Both the position numbers and the translations under genes were made by a program. From NCBI GenBank assembly GCA_005788065.1, contig SXZD01000277.1, positions 1-6,178 of the forward strand: a stretch of 6,178 nt of DNA, given 5' to 3'. Positions 5,971 through 6,178 of this stretch are shown here, in pieces. Positions within the stretch are counted from its first letter, which is position 1. Every line of letters starts with the position of its first letter. Below the pieces are notes generated by a model. The model ran no database searches and was not told the DNA's origin. It was given only the letters and a program-made list of their open reading frames with translations. The DNA is from Burkholderiales bacterium (lineage in GTDB: Bacteria > Pseudomonadota > Gammaproteobacteria > Burkholderiales > Burkholderiaceae_B).

Positions 5971-6152
5971 CAGTAAGCCTTCTGTCGTGGTGCAAACCGT
6001 GGCTTGGCAAATCGTAGGTTCTGTGGACGGGTGTTGTTGACACGCAATATGTACACGCTCTTAATATATGCTCTCCGACGTGTTAAAAAAATGCTGATTT
6101 TTTAACACGGCAGTGCTTTCGCGTTATGACTGCGTGGCGTTATTGACCGGTT
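5971..6152. promoter_or_regulatory. Non-coding region upstream of the AsmA-like gene
   Basis: These 182 bases lie between the end of the YchF-like gene and the AsmA-like start, both on the minus strand. They contain the Shine-Dalgarno AGAAGG (complement of 5978-5983) and a perfect AT-rich inverted repeat at 6079-6109. On the plus strand they also contain TTGACA at 6037-6042 with TAATAT at 6062-6067. ACACGC occurs twice as a direct repeat (6040-6045 and 6053-6058). A leftward promoter for the AsmA-like gene is expected here, and AATATA at 6063-6068 reads TATATT on the minus strand. I cannot find a well-spaced -35 for it. I see no open reading frame of note. Confidence 0.4.
6079..6109. repeat. 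Perfect 12-bp AT-rich inverted repeat (possible terminator or operator)
   Basis: CGTGTTAAAAAA at 6079-6090 and TTTTTTAACACG at 6098-6109 are exact reverse complements around a 7-base loop. The position, 44 bases beyond the ychF-like stop, suits a terminator for that gene. However, the stem is mostly A:T and the T-run lies inside the stem rather than after it, so it is not a classical intrinsic terminator. The symmetric GTGTTAA and TTAACAC ends could also be protein-binding half-sites. Confidence 0.6.
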
Positions 6153-6178
6153 TCAGACGTTGAACAGGAAGTTCATGA
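6153..6178 (-). CDS. ychF: C-terminal end of a YchF/OLA1-type GTPase (truncated by window edge)
   Basis: Only seven complete codons plus the stop are visible, reading leftward: MNFLFNV and TGA. The partial codon before them (xTC) is compatible with Val. DVMNFLFNV at the extreme C-terminus is the signature end of YchF, a ribosome-associated P-loop ATPase/GTPase with a C-terminal TGS domain. The assignment rests on this very short but distinctive match. The rest of the gene lies beyond position 6178, so nothing can be said about its integrity. Confidence 0.7.

Noticed and set aside
1..6178. Search by eye for tRNA, rRNA, CRISPR repeats, insertion-sequence ends, toxin-antitoxin or defence genes
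   Set aside because: No cloverleaf, regularly spaced repeat, transposase motif or defence domain was seen on either strand; nearly all of the window is accounted for by housekeeping genes.

Overview
This is an ordinary, densely packed stretch of a proteobacterial chromosome, most likely from a betaproteobacterium in Burkholderiales, perhaps an Alcaligenaceae relative of Bordetella or Pusillimonas. That placement is inferred. It rests on the order ftsY / M16 peptidase / M16 peptidase-like / rsmD / coaD / YfhL-type ferredoxin, which I recall from that group, on protein sequences resembling that group, and on a moderately high G+C content judged by eye. There is no rRNA or tRNA gene to confirm it, and I see no mobile element, CRISPR array, prophage or clear sign of gene transfer.

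Layout from left to right. Positions 1-426 (minus) hold the 5' part of ftsY, cut by the window edge just after its P-loop. Positions 427-551 are a divergent intergenic region with an 8-bp inverted repeat. Positions 552-4880 (plus) look like one operon of five genes: a zinc-dependent M16 peptidase, an M16 homologue without zinc ligands, rsmD (16S rRNA m2G966 methyltransferase), coaD (phosphopantetheine adenylyltransferase) and a 2[4Fe-4S] ferredoxin. The first three overlap end to start, and the later gaps are 44 and 71 nt. Positions 4882-5970 (minus) hold a membrane-anchored AsmA-like protein, convergent with the ferredoxin and separated from it by one base. Positions 5971-6152 are non-coding and contain a long AT-rich perfect inverted repeat. 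Positions 6153-6178 (minus) are the last codons of a gene whose C-terminus matches YchF.

How the genes fit together. The two M16 proteins carry secretion signals and complementary halves of an active site: HxxEH in the first, an R/Y-type motif in the second. They probably form a periplasmic heterodimeric peptidase. RsmD, CoaD, FtsY and YchF serve ribosome modification, coenzyme A synthesis, membrane protein targeting and translation. They share no pathway with the peptidases, so this looks like a housekeeping cluster rather than a dedicated system. I found no convincing undescribed system. The items most worth a second look are the two intergenic inverted repeats, the mirror-image stop codons between the ferredoxin and AsmA-like genes, and the AsmA-like gene itself.
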